A DNA stretch of 64,000 nt, taken from NCBI GenBank assembly GCA_039683515.1, contig JBDKRG010000011.1:1-64000 (forward strand), given 5' to 3'. The translations under genes and the position numbers were made by a program. Shown here piece by piece: positions 1-8,800 of the stretch. This DNA is from JAJFUE01 sp039683515 (GTDB lineage Bacteria > Sumerlaeota > Sumerlaeia > MVZB01). Each line of letters begins with the position of its first letter. Position 1 is the first letter of the stretch. The notes under the pieces were generated by a model. That model worked only from the letters and a program-made list of their open reading frames with translations, ran no database searches and was not told where the DNA came from.

Positions 1-405
1 CGGCGAAGGCGGTCGCGATGGCTTCGAGCTCGGGGCGGATGCGGTCGAGCGGGACGTCGGGGAGCGAACGGATTTGGGGAATGTCGGGCTGGGGAAGATC
101 AACGGGAGACGACGGGAGATCGGTGGCACGGGAGCGCTTTGACTCGGGTGCGGGGGATGGGCGGCTCGGGCGCGGCTTGGAGAGGCGCGAAAGTTTGATC
201 AGGGTTTTGCGGATCGCGGTCAAGCGTGCGAAAAAATCAATCGCCTCGGCGAAAGTCACGATATCGGGGGGCGAGCACTCGGTGATCTCCTGAACCCACT
301 GCCGCAGGACGCCCTCGAGCATCGCGCCGGTGGCGGAGAGGTTTTCCAAGTCGTCGATGGGGTGGATGTCGGGCATGCTGGGGCTCGTGCATGAAGAGTT
401 CATAA
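1..405 (-). CDS. Hypothetical protein, 3' end outside window
   Basis: The reading frame is open from an ATG at 405 to the left edge, so the C-terminus is missing. The visible 135 residues have an N-terminal, probably helical region (about residues 10-75, containing AEAIDFFARLTAIRKTLIKL), followed by a proline- and serine-rich linker and then the start of another segment near PLDRIRPELEAIATAFA. A second in-frame ATG at 378 (MPDIHPIDDL) is an equally good start, because neither has a convincing Shine-Dalgarno. I do not recognise the family. No signal peptide or membrane segment is seen. Codon use on this strand looks like the neighbours. The call that it is coding is moderate, resting on the open frame and GC-rich third positions. 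Confidence 0.5.
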
Positions 406-428
406 AAAATACAAAATCTAACAAGTTC

Positions 429-456
429 CTAGTTTCTAGTTTCGAGTTTCTAGTTC
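429..456. repeat. Short tandem TAGTTTC-type repeat
   Basis: Four imperfect copies of a heptamer (CTAGTTT / CGAGTTT) sit in the 183-bp spacer between the truncated gene and the flippase. This is one of the many word-like repeats that occupy spacers throughout the window. Confidence 0.7.
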
Positions 457-588
457 GGGAATCTTGGCCGGGCGGGGTGGCCGGGCGAGAGAAAGCGTAA
501 CATGGAAGATTTGGATTTGGGTATTCCCTTACGGGCCCTTACGACACTTGCGGGAAACTAATCTTTAGAAAATGCGACGGGAAACCGA

Positions 589-1893
589 TTATTTTGCCAC
601 TCGAAGCAATTTCTTGAACGCCGCGAGCATGAAGACCAGCGCGAAGACGTAGATCAACATCGACGAAAGGCCCGCCCCGATCGCGCCGAAATGCGGGATC
701 AATAGCCGGCCCGACACGTAGGCGATCGCCAGTTGCGCGAGATTCATCCACGTCAGCCACCGCGCGCGCTCGAACGCCAGGCAGAAGAACGACAGCGGGT
801 TCACGACGATCGCGATCGAAAAACTGATCGCCAGCAGGTCGAACACCCACGCGCTGCGCCCGTACTGGCCGCCATGCAAATATGGGACACCCATGTGCAC
901 GACCGCAATCAGAACGGCCAGGCAGGCCGCGATCCAGGGGATCGATTTGACCGTCACGCTCATGGCGTAGAGCATCTTTTCGCGGCTGCGCGTCACGGAC
1001 AGGTTCGGCAGGAGCACGGTCGCCAGCGCGGCGGTCAGCAGGTGGATCCCCTGGGCGATATTCAGGGCGTTCGTATACTGGCCAAGCTCGGCCTCGGTCG
1101 AGTAGCGGTTGAGCAGATAGACGCTCAGCCACACCATGATGCTGACGATGATCGTCGACAGGAAGACCCATTTGGACAGGTGCAGGATGGTCACGACGCG
1201 CTCGCGGAGCCGGGCCGGATCGATCCGCGCGCTCCAGAACCGGTCCGGGAACAGGGCGAAGGCGCCGGCCGCGCCGATGAACGGGACCGCGATCGTGGCG
1301 ATGAGCGCCGAGTTGACCGACAGGCGGCCGGCCCACGCCAGGGCGCAGAACGCCGCCAGCCGGAGCGCATGGTTGGAGGCCGTGATCGTCGCGTAGCGGT
1401 TGAACTGGCGGCGCGCCTGCATCGCGCCCTGGCTGAACATCCACGCCGAGCCGCCGAGCGCGCCCAGGCAAATCAGCCGCAGCATGTGGGCGAACTCCGG
1501 CTTCTTGAACAGCCACGCGGCGAGCGGCCCGGCGAAGATCATGCCCGGGATGGCGATCGCGCCGATGGCGGCGAGCCGGACCCACAGCGAGGCGCGCAGA
1601 AGGCTCTCGGCCTCGTCGGGGCGCCCGGACTCCTCGGCTTCGCGGTAGTATTTCACGATCGTCGTGTTGATGCCGAAATCGGTCAGCGCCGACATCATCA
1701 CCATCGTGAAGAACATGGTTCCGTAGACGCCCAGGGCCGAGTCGTCGAGCCAGTGCGCCAGCAGCAGCAACGCCGCCAGGTTCATGGCGTTGCCGACGAC
1801 GTTGCCCGCGAGGACCATCGCGATATGGCGAACGGTCATCCGGGAGAGCAAACGGCGCGCATTTTCAAGGGTCTTATGGATCATATGGGTCAT
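589..1893 (-). CDS. Polysaccharide/lipid-linked oligosaccharide flippase (Wzx-like, MOP superfamily)
   Basis: A polytopic inner-membrane protein of 434 residues from the ATG at 1893 (a second ATG lies at 1884). The first helix pair contains AMVLAGNVVGNAMNLAALLL and is followed by WLDDSALGVYGTMFFTMVMM, the pattern of O-antigen/teichoic-acid flippases that move undecaprenyl-linked glycans across the membrane. About 12 hydrophobic segments continue to the C-terminus, which ends in a basic tail (FKKLLRVAK). Family length is normally 400-500 residues. The start lies inside a repeated ATGGGTC(C) word and has no clear Shine-Dalgarno; the proC stop is only 17 bp upstream, so the two are probably one transcript. 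No glycosyltransferase cluster is adjacent. The substrate is unknown. Confidence 0.8.
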   Translation of the reverse strand: MTHMIHKTLENARRLLSRMTVRHIAMVLAGNVVGNAMNLAALLLLAHWLDDSALGVYGTMFFTMVMMSALTDFGINTTIVKYYREAEESGRPDEAESLLRASLWVRLAAIGAIAIPGMIFAGPLAAWLFKKPEFAHMLRLICLGALGGSAWMFSQGAMQARRQFNRYATITASNHALRLAAFCALAWAGRLSVNSALIATIAVPFIGAAGAFALFPDRFWSARIDPARLRERVVTILHLSKWVFLSTIIVSIMVWLSVYLLNRYSTEAELGQYTNALNIAQGIHLLTAALATVLLPNLSVTRSREKMLYAMSVTVKSIPWIAACLAVLIAVVHMGVPYLHGGQYGRSAWVFDLLAISFSIAIVVNPLSFFCLAFERARWLTWMNLAQLAIAYVSGRLLIPHFGAIGAGLSSMLIYVFALVFMLAAFKKLLRVAK

Positions 1894-1907
1894 ATGGGTC
1901 CCATGGG
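1880..1907. repeat. Tandem ATGGGTC-type repeat at the flippase start
   Basis: Three copies of CATATGGGTC/CCATGGG-like words lie between proC and the flippase and supply both candidate ATG codons of the flippase. The same 9-bp family (GGGACCNAT) recurs near 5483, 26232, 52480 and 61190. Confidence 0.75.
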
Positions 1908-1910
1908 CCG

Positions 1911-2738
1911 CTAGGAACGGGAGAGCTCGATGGAGCGCTCGAGGGCGGCGCGCATGGCGTCCTTCATCATTTTCGGCATGCCGCGCTCCTCGAAGACGGC
2001 CAGCGCCGCGGCGGTCGTCCCGCCCTTGGACGTCACGCGCTGGCGCAGGACGGTCGGGGTCTCGCCCGACTGATCGGCCAGCATGGCGGAGCCCAAGACG
2101 GTCTTGACCGCGAGCTGCGCCGAGGTCGAGGGGTCGAGGCCGAGCTCGACGCCGGCATCGGCCATCAGCTCCATCAGGCGGAACACATAGGCCGGGCCGC
2201 TGCCGCTCAGGGCGGTGACCGCGTCGAGCTGATCCTCGCTGACGGGCAGAGCCAGGCCGACGGCGCCGAACAGCGCCAGCACCGCGTCCAGGTCGGCCGG
2301 CGTCGAGTTCGGACCCGCCGCCACACCCGCCGCGCCGCACCCGACCAGGGCCGGGGTGTTCGGCATCACGCGGATCAGCCGCGCGGGGACCGGAATCAAC
2401 GAGGCGATCTTCTCGGTGCGGATGCCGGCGGCGATCGAAATGACGCGGTGGTTCCCGGTCAGCGCCGGCGCGACGAGCTCGATCATCCGGGGCAGGTCCT
2501 GGGGCTTGACCGCCAGAATGATGCTGGTGACGTGACCGGCCAGTTCGCGCACGTCGGTCGTCGTGTTAATCCGGAGATCGGTCTCGAGCCTCGAGAGCTT
2601 GTCCGGCAGGACGTCGCACGCCCAGACACAGGAGGGCGGGAGCAACCCGCGACCGACCGTGCCGCGCAGGATCGCGCCGGCCATGTTGCCCGCGCCGATA
2701 AACCCAAGGCTGTCGAAATGGTTGGTCAGGGAGTTCAT
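1911..2738 (-). CDS. proC: Pyrroline-5-carboxylate reductase
   Basis: A cytosolic enzyme of 275 residues catalysing the last step of proline synthesis: reduction of 1-pyrroline-5-carboxylate to L-proline with NAD(P)H. The N-terminal Rossmann motif LGFIGAGNMAGAI starts near residue 11. The conserved signature ALSGSGPAYVFRLMELMADA, near two-thirds of the length, and VTSKGGTTAAAL near residue 240 are diagnostic of the ProC dimerisation domain. Length matches the family (about 270). It is the first gene of a probable two-gene transcript with the flippase, which is not a functional pairing I recognise. No proA or proB is in view. Confidence 0.97.
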   Translation of the reverse strand: MNSLTNHFDSLGFIGAGNMAGAILRGTVGRGLLPPSCVWACDVLPDKLSRLETDLRINTTTDVRELAGHVTSIILAVKPQDLPRMIELVAPALTGNHRVISIAAGIRTEKIASLIPVPARLIRVMPNTPALVGCGAAGVAAGPNSTPADLDAVLALFGAVGLALPVSEDQLDAVTALSGSGPAYVFRLMELMADAGVELGLDPSTSAQLAVKTVLGSAMLADQSGETPTVLRQRVTSKGGTTAAALAVFEERGMPKMMKDAMRAALERSIELSRS

Positions 2739-2764
2739 GAATGGTCACCTCGCAAACAATCTTG

Positions 2765-2811
2765 ATGAGAATCATGAATGAGAAATGAGAAATGAGAAAT
2801 GAGAAATTGAG
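2765..2811. repeat. Tandem GAGAAATG repeat
   Basis: About five copies of the octamer GAGAAATG (with GAATCATGAAT at one end) in the spacer upstream of proC. Related TGAGA/TCTCA words recur at 33086, 46467 and 51400. Confidence 0.8.
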
Positions 2812-2927
2812 AGCGCCGACAAAAAAATGCAGCCATCAAATACCGATCTAAGCGGTTCTCGTGGATGAGCCGGCGATTTACGATTACGAGCACGCGCACG
2901 AAATATTCGTGGAGCTGAGCCAAAGGA

Positions 2928-2954
2928 AATCCCCCTTCATGACGAAGGGGGATT
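2928..2954 (-). terminator. Hairpin terminator of the AT-hook gene
   Basis: Perfect 11-bp stem (AATCCCCCTTC paired with GAAGGGGGATT) with a 5-nt loop, located 38 bp downstream of the stop at 2992. On the minus strand the stem is followed by a modest T-containing tract (TTCCTTT). It probably ends the transcript. A GATTACGAGCACG word lies at 2878-2903, just beyond it. Confidence 0.65.
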
Positions 2955-2960
2955 GAATCT

Positions 2961-2989
2961 CAGTCCTGAGTCCTGAGTCCCGAGTCCTG
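2961..2989. repeat. Tandem heptamer AGTCCTG
   Basis: Four copies of the heptamer AGTCCTG (one AGTCCCG variant) directly abut the stop codon of the AT-hook gene. The same heptamer is found at 37588-37616 inside a gene, and at 62441-62482 and 62613-62634. Confidence 0.85.
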
Positions 2990-2991
2990 CC

Positions 2992-3750
2992 CTAGCGGGC
3001 GTTCTTGCGCGGGCGGCCGCGACGGCGGCCTTCGGCCTTGGGCGGGCGGCCGGGGCCGCGGCCCGTGCCGGCGGCGCGGCCCGGCTTGCGGCCGCGGCGC
3101 TTGGGTTCGGCCGGGGCGGCCGGGGCGGCCGGACGGCGGCCGCGCGGCCGGATCACGTTGCCCGAGACGCCGACGTCCTTGCCCTTCTGGGTCAGCGAGA
3201 ACGTGCCGTCCGGGTTGCGGGCGACCCATTCCTTGCCGATGCTGACGGCGGCGAGGTTGCGCAGCATCTGGACGACATCGACCGTTTCCGGGTCGGGGAC
3301 GGCGGGCTGCGCGCCAAGCTGCTGGTAGGCCTTCATGACGTCGCCGGCCGTGAACGTGTCGGCGGCGTTGACTTCGGTGCACAGGAAATAGGCGATCGCG
3401 AAGACGGTGGCGTCCTTGCCGAGCCGGGTCCCGCCCGCGAGGCGGCCGATAAATTTGCCGAGTTGCGAAAGTTGGCGCGGTTTAAGCTCCAGCGAACTGT
3501 CGCGGATGATGACGGGCTGGCGGCCCGGGCGCTGGCCGGGTTCGCGGCGGGCGCGGCGGCCGGCCTTGGGCGGGCGGCCGCGGCGGCCGCCTCCGACCTT
3601 GCCGCTCTTGATGATCCGGGCCTGTTCGTCGAGAATGTTCTGGATGTACTGGAGGTGCTCCTGCTTCTGCTGCAGGACGAACTGCTCCGAGCCCTCGAAC
3701 TCGACCACGAGGTTGCCCGCCTGAACGCGGTACTTGGTCTCGTTGCTCAT
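2992..3750 (-). CDS. AT-hook protein with a winged-helix-like core
   Basis: 252 residues from the ATG at 3750. The N-terminus (about 1-50: YRVQAGNLVVEFEG, then a Gln-rich helix) is followed by a basic linker with the AT-hook core GRRGRPPK. Residues about 85-190 form a compact domain (KPRQLSQLGKFIGRLAGG, DATVFAIAYFL, FTAGDVMKAYQQL, DGTFSLTQKGKDVG) that reads like a winged helix with a beta-wing. The C-terminus is almost entirely Arg/Pro/Gly/Lys with more hooks (GRGPGRPPK, RRRGRPRK). Such proteins bind the minor groove of AT-rich DNA. In a GC-rich genome the AT-rich intergenic repeats would be natural targets; this is inference. Lies divergent to a histidine kinase with a palindrome between them. 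No named family is claimed. Confidence 0.75.
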   Translation of the reverse strand: MSNETKYRVQAGNLVVEFEGSEQFVLQQKQEHLQYIQNILDEQARIIKSGKVGGGRRGRPPKAGRRARREPGQRPGRQPVIIRDSSLELKPRQLSQLGKFIGRLAGGTRLGKDATVFAIAYFLCTEVNAADTFTAGDVMKAYQQLGAQPAVPDPETVDVVQMLRNLAAVSIGKEWVARNPDGTFSLTQKGKDVGVSGNVIRPRGRRPAAPAAPAEPKRRGRKPGRAAGTGRGPGRPPKAEGRRRGRPRKNAR

Positions 3751-3830
3751 TGAGTTTTCTGCCTTATGGGTGGAATGATACAAAACGCATGTGCTAAAAT
3801 CATCGCTGCGACATAACCTAATAATCATTG

Positions 3831-3845
3831 GCAATACGTTATTGC
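3831..3845. promoter_or_regulatory. Symmetric operator-like palindrome between divergent genes
   Basis: A perfect inverted repeat GCAATA-CGT-TATTGC in the AT-rich 131-bp gap between the AT-hook gene and the histidine kinase. On the minus strand a TTGACT box overlaps this stretch and has an AATGAT box 17 bp further on. On the plus strand TTGCAA (3842) and TATAGA (3864) are spaced by 16 bp. A factor bound here could control both genes. The binding protein is unknown; the AT-hook protein itself is one possibility. Confidence 0.45.
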
Positions 3846-3881
3846 AAGTCAATGATTAATTAATATAGAGCGCTTTTTTTA

Positions 3882-5276
3882 ATGTTGCCGAAACTTAATA
3901 TTCCGAAACGAAACCGCGCCGACTCGCTCCTGCGCCTGAATTTCCTGTTCCGTGTACTGGCGCTGATCCTGCTCGCGAGCCTCATCTACGCGCTGTCGAT
4001 CTACTGGTTCCGCCACGAGATCAAGACCCAGGCGCTCGCCCTGGCCCGGGCGCAGGCCGAGCAGACCGCGGCGGCGTTTTCGCGCGCCCTGGGCGACACG
4101 TTTCCCAAGCAAACGCTGACGCTCGACAAGCAGAAACCCGAGAGCCAGCTGAAAAAACTGGTCAACCTGAACAGCGAAATCATCGCCGCGCTCGTCGTCA
4201 ACAAGGACGGCAACCTCGTCGCGATCCACGTCGAGGAACGCGGAAAATACCCCGAGCTCGTGCAGCAACTTTCGCGCATGGGGCCTGGGCTGCTCGGAAA
4301 AAGCGAGGACATCGTCATCCGGATGATCGCCGACCGGTTCCCGGACCTCGAGCCGGAACGGGTGCTGATCCAGCGCGACGGGCAGACGGTCGGCTGGCTG
4401 CGGTTCTTCGTCGACCGGTCGCTGACGCGCGCCGCCGTCGACACGGCCGCCGGCAAAATGATGGCCAATCTCGTCACGATCGTGATCGGCCTCGTCGTCG
4501 TCGTGCTCGTCGCGACGCTCGTCATCCGGCGCCAGCGCGCCTCGGCGCGAAGGCTTCAGTCGCAGCGCGACCAGGCGCGGCAGATGGCCTACGTCGGCAC
4601 GCTCGCCGCCGGGCTCGCGCACGAGATCCGCAACCCGATCAACGCGCTGGCGATGCAGCTCGAAATGCTCGAGGAGGACGTCGGCGCCAGCGAGGCCGAG
4701 CTCATCGGGCCGCGCCTCAAGCGCATCCGCGGCGGCCTCGGGGCGCTCGAGCACACGGTGCACGATTTCCTCACCTACGCCTCGCCCGACCGGCAACGCC
4801 CCAAGCGGATCGAGCTGGCCGCGTGGCTGCCTGAGTTCTGCGCCGAGCTGCGCATGGAGAACGAGGCCCTTGCGCTCGAGTGCCCGCAGCCGCGCGAGCT
4901 GGCGGTGTGGTGCGACGTCCACGGCCTGCGCCAGATCCTTGGAAACCTGGCCAGCAATGCCATGAAAGCCCAGTCGGAGCGGCCCGAATGCAGGATCGCG
5001 ATCGAGGTCCAGCGCCAGGGCAAATGGGTGCGGATCCACGTCGACGACGCCGGCCCGGGAATCGCCGAAGAGGCGCGCGGACGCCTCTTCGAGGCGTTCT
5101 TCACCACGCGCGCCGAAGGGACGGGGCTCGGCCTGCCGATCGCGCGGCGCCTCGCGGAAATGAACGGCGGCCGGCTCGAGCTGGCCCATGAGCCGTCGCC
5201 GCTGGGCGGCGCGAGGTTCACGCTGACGCTGCCGGCCGAAGCCGGGCTCGAGTGGGCGCCGCCGACCGGCGCGTGA
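3882..5276 (+). CDS. Sensor histidine kinase (orphan)
   Basis: 464 residues. It has an N-terminal membrane helix (about 18-43), a 150-residue extracytoplasmic sensor region, a second helix (about 195-216, VTIVIGLVVVVLVATLVI), then a HisKA dimerisation helix with the phosphoacceptor in GLAAHE-like form (AGLAHEIRNPIN, His about 247). The HATPase domain follows with an N-box (ILGNLASNAMKAQ), G1 (VDDAGPGI), F (FEAFFTT) and G2 (GTGLGLPIA) boxes. All catalytic elements are present. No response regulator gene is adjacent on either side. The ATG has no Shine-Dalgarno; a plus-strand -10-like box (TATAGA) ends only 13 bp upstream, so the message may be leaderless. Ligand unknown. Confidence 0.93.
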   Translation: MLPKLNIPKRNRADSLLRLNFLFRVLALILLASLIYALSIYWFRHEIKTQALALARAQAEQTAAAFSRALGDTFPKQTLTLDKQKPESQLKKLVNLNSEIIAALVVNKDGNLVAIHVEERGKYPELVQQLSRMGPGLLGKSEDIVIRMIADRFPDLEPERVLIQRDGQTVGWLRFFVDRSLTRAAVDTAAGKMMANLVTIVIGLVVVVLVATLVIRRQRASARRLQSQRDQARQMAYVGTLAAGLAHEIRNPINALAMQLEMLEEDVGASEAELIGPRLKRIRGGLGALEHTVHDFLTYASPDRQRPKRIELAAWLPEFCAELRMENEALALECPQPRELAVWCDVHGLRQILGNLASNAMKAQSERPECRIAIEVQRQGKWVRIHVDDAGPGIAEEARGRLFEAFFTTRAEGTGLGLPIARRLAEMNGGRLELAHEPSPLGGARFTLTLPAEAGLEWAPPTGA

Positions 5277-5833
5277 GCATGGAATCAGGCCTGGCCGCAA
5301 TGGGCGCAGATGACAAAATTTTAATGATCGCCAAATCGAAATTCTAATATTGAAGAAAACCGAAAATTAATATTAGCCGGGCGGAATTTCTAATGAGAAT
5401 GCGCTCAGGCAAAACATTTCCCGCGGACCAATAAGTAAATGAAAATCAGGGTGAGAGCCGGGCGGACGGGGGGCGGTGGGGGATGGGTCCTGTGGGTCCT
5501 GTGGTTGGTTGGCGGAATCATCTCATCACGGCTGGCTTTTTGGGTGAAGTCGTGGTTCAATGTGACCGGAAAAAAACCGAACTGCGACAATATGGCGCAG
5601 ATCCGAGGACAAAACCGGCAAGACACTTGAATCGACTGTGATTACCCCGAAGCCCTCCCTGTCCCATGATTCATAACTTGAATAAAAAAGACGGAAGTCT
5701 CCGAAACTCAGCGCGGTAATCGATCTTGACAGATCTTGTGCCCCCGGCAATAATAGCCGCCATATGTAGCGGTTTTGTGGCCAAAACCCTGAAACTGATC
5801 CCGTGGAACTGATCTGGCAGGAGCACCGGCGGC
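5277..5833. other. Non-coding spacer upstream of smc
   Basis: About 556 bp without a convincing gene. It holds AT-rich word repeats (AAATCGAAATTCTAAT-like, 5333-5395), a 9-bp GGGTCCTGT tandem at 5483-5504, and the smc promoter. A 63-codon frame at 5439-5630 is rejected because its composition follows the repeats and it lacks a ribosome-binding site. Confidence 0.6.
5726..5754 (+). promoter_or_regulatory. Sigma-70-type promoter of smc
   Basis: A perfect -35 box TTGACA at 5726-5731, a 17-bp spacer and AATAAT (5 of 6 matches) at 5749-5754, about 80 bp before the smc start. It is one of the best promoter matches in the window. Activity not tested. Confidence 0.65.
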
Positions 5834-8800
5834 ATGTTCTTCAAACGAATCGAATTGGTGGGCTTTAAGTCCTTCGCCACCCGGACGGTCTGTGAATTCA
5901 TCCCCGGCACCACCGTCATTGTCGGCCCCAACGGCTGCGGTAAAAGCAATATCCTTGACGCGGTCAAGTGGGTTCTGGGCGAGCAGGCGGCCAGCCAGAT
6001 GCGCGGCAAGAAGATGTCGGACGTCATCTTCGCCGGCTCGGCCTCGTTCAAGCCGCTGGGCGTCGCCCAGGTCACGCTGACGATCGACAACCGGGCGCGG
6101 ATCCTGCCGATGGACTTCGACGAGGTCCAGGTGACGCGGCGCCTCTTCCGCTCGGGCGAGAGCGAATACCAGATCAACAAGGTCCCGTGCCGGCTGCGCG
6201 ACGTCCACGACCTGTTCCTGGGGACCGGCATCGGCAAGAGCGCCTACTCGATCCTCGAGCAGGGGCGCGTCGACCAGGTCGTCCAGGCCAAGCCCCAGGA
6301 CCGCCGGTTCCTGATCGAGGAAGCCGCCGGCATCAGCAAGTTCAAGATCCGCAAACTCGAGGCCCAGCGCAAGCTCGAGCGGACCGACGTCGACCTGGCC
6401 CGCCTGAACGACCTCATCACCGAGGTCGACCGGCAGGTCGGCTCGCTCAAGCGCCAGGCGAGCAAGGCCGAGCGCTACAAGCAGATCTTCGACGCCCACC
6501 GCCACGCCGAACAGGAACTCCTCGTCCTGCGCGCCACGGCCGTCCGCGGCCGGCTCGACGCGATGAAGAAGGAGATGGCCGGCCTGGGCGACAAGCTCAT
6601 GGGGCTGCGGGCCGAGCTGGCCAAGCGCACCGCCGCCGAGGAAGAGGCCCGCGACCGCGACGACGAGCTGAACGACCGGCTGGGCGACGAAAACCAGGCG
6701 CTCTTCGACATGAAGAACCACCTGACGGGCTGCGACAACCAGATCGTGCGCCTGAACGACCAGATCGGCTCGCACGCCGGGCGCGTCGGCCAGATCCACG
6801 GCGAGCTCCACGAGCTGAAGGTCCGCGAGGACGAGCTCAAGCTGCGGCTCGAGGAATCGCGCGCGCGGCGCGGGGAGGGCGAAGAGGCCCGCAAGCATCA
6901 CGAGGAGCTCTTCGGCGACCTCCAGCGCCAGTATGCGGAGCTCGAGGGGACGGTCAAGGAGCGCACGCGCCGGATCGAGGAGCTCTCGGCCCGGGCCAAC
7001 ACCCTGCGCGACACGGTCGCGCGCGCCGAGAACGAGGTCCGCACGGCCGAGGTCCTGATCGCCAACCAGGAACAGGATCGCCGCAACGCCGAGCAGGTCC
7101 TCGGCGCCCTCAACGAGGAGTGCCTCAACCACGAAATCCGCCACGAGGAGCTCAAGGCCAAAGCCGACGAGCAGGCCACGCGGATCGCCGCCGCGACCGA
7201 GGCCCTGGCCGCCGACCGCGCGGCGCAGCGCGAAAAGCAGGAGCGGCTCGGCAAGTGCGTCCAGGAGATGCAGCAGATCGCCGGCCGGCTCAACCAGAGC
7301 CGCTCGCGCCTCGAGACGCTCAACGAGCTCAAGGCCAACTACGAGGGCTACTACCAGGGCGTCCGCGAGGTGATGGTCGCCGCCGACCGCGGCGAGGTTC
7401 ACGGTCTTCTTGGCGTCGCGGCCAACCTGATCCGCGCCAACAACGAACTGGAAGTCGCGATCGAGGTCGCGCTCGCCACGCACCTGCAGGACGTCGTCAC
7501 GCGCACGGCCGAGGACGCCAAGCACGCGATCGAATACCTCAAGCGCACCGGCCGCGGGCGCGCCACGTTCCTGCCGCTGGACCGGATGCAGGCGCAGTCG
7601 CTCACGACGCAGCAGCTTTCCGTCCTGGGCCGGCCCGGCGTCCTCGGCGTCGCCAGCGAGCTTGTCCAGTACGACAAGCAGATCGACGTGGCCGTGCAGT
7701 TCCTGCTCGGCTCGACGATCGTCGTCAAGGATCTGGACGTCGGCCTGCAGCTCGGGCGCGAGGGCTACCGCGCCCGCTACGTCTCGCTCGACGGCCAGCT
7801 CATCAACCCGGCCGGCTCGATGACCGGCGGCCGGATCCAGGCGACCGGCCTCATGACGCGCGAGCGCGAGATCCGCGACCTGGGCGAACTGGTCGAGCGG
7901 CTCGACCGCGAGCGCGCTCAGACCCAGGCCGAGATCGAAAAGCTTCAGGTCGAGCTCAACACGGTCCACCACCGGATCGAGGCCGCCGGCGCCTCGCTCG
8001 AGCAGCAGCGGCTCGAGCAGACGGGGCTTCTCAAGGACGTCGAGGCCGCGCAGCGCGCCGCCGACCAGGCGCGCAAGTCGCTCGACGAGCGCCGCGCGCA
8101 GATCGAAAAAATCGAGCAGGAAGTCGCCGCCCGGCGCGAGACGATCGCCCAGGCCACGGCCCGCCACGCCGAGGCGGCCGCGGGGCTCGCCGCCGCCGAG
8201 GCCGAGCTGACGGCCGAGCGCGAAACGGCGCGCGACCAGAGCAACGGCATCATGGAGCTCGGCACGGCGGTCGCCGAGGCGCGCGCCCAGATGGAAAAGG
8301 CCCGCGAGCGCATCCAGGACGCCGTGGCGCAGATGCAGGCGGTCGAGCGCGACCTCGAGAGCGTCGCGCGCCAGGACGAAGCCCGGCGCCGCGAAATCGA
8401 GGCGCTTCGCGAGCAGGACGTGACGCTCAACGAGCAGATCGAGCGCATCAAGGCCGAGACGGCCGAGCTGCGCCAGCAGACCGAGACGATGGCCGCGCGG
8501 ATCAGCCAGGACCAGCTCGCGCGCGAAGAGCTCCAGATCAAGATGAAGCAGCTGACGCAGGAGGTCGAGGTCCTCACGCGCGACACCGCCGAGATCGACA
8601 ACCAGCACCGCGAGATCGAGCTCCAGGCGGCCGAGCTGAACGCCAACATGACGGCGCTCGTCGAGCAGTGCCGCGAGAAATACAACTGCGAGCTCGAGGC
8701 GCTGGCGGCCGAGATCGGCCAGAGCGAGCGCGACCCGCACTCCCTGCAGGTCGAGGTCGCCGAGATGCGCGACAAGCTCGACCGGATGGGGATCGTCAAC

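Noticed and set aside
5439..5630. Small plus-strand frame with a TM-like stretch
   Set aside because: It follows the GGGTCCTGT repeat, has no Shine-Dalgarno and no conserved-looking pattern.
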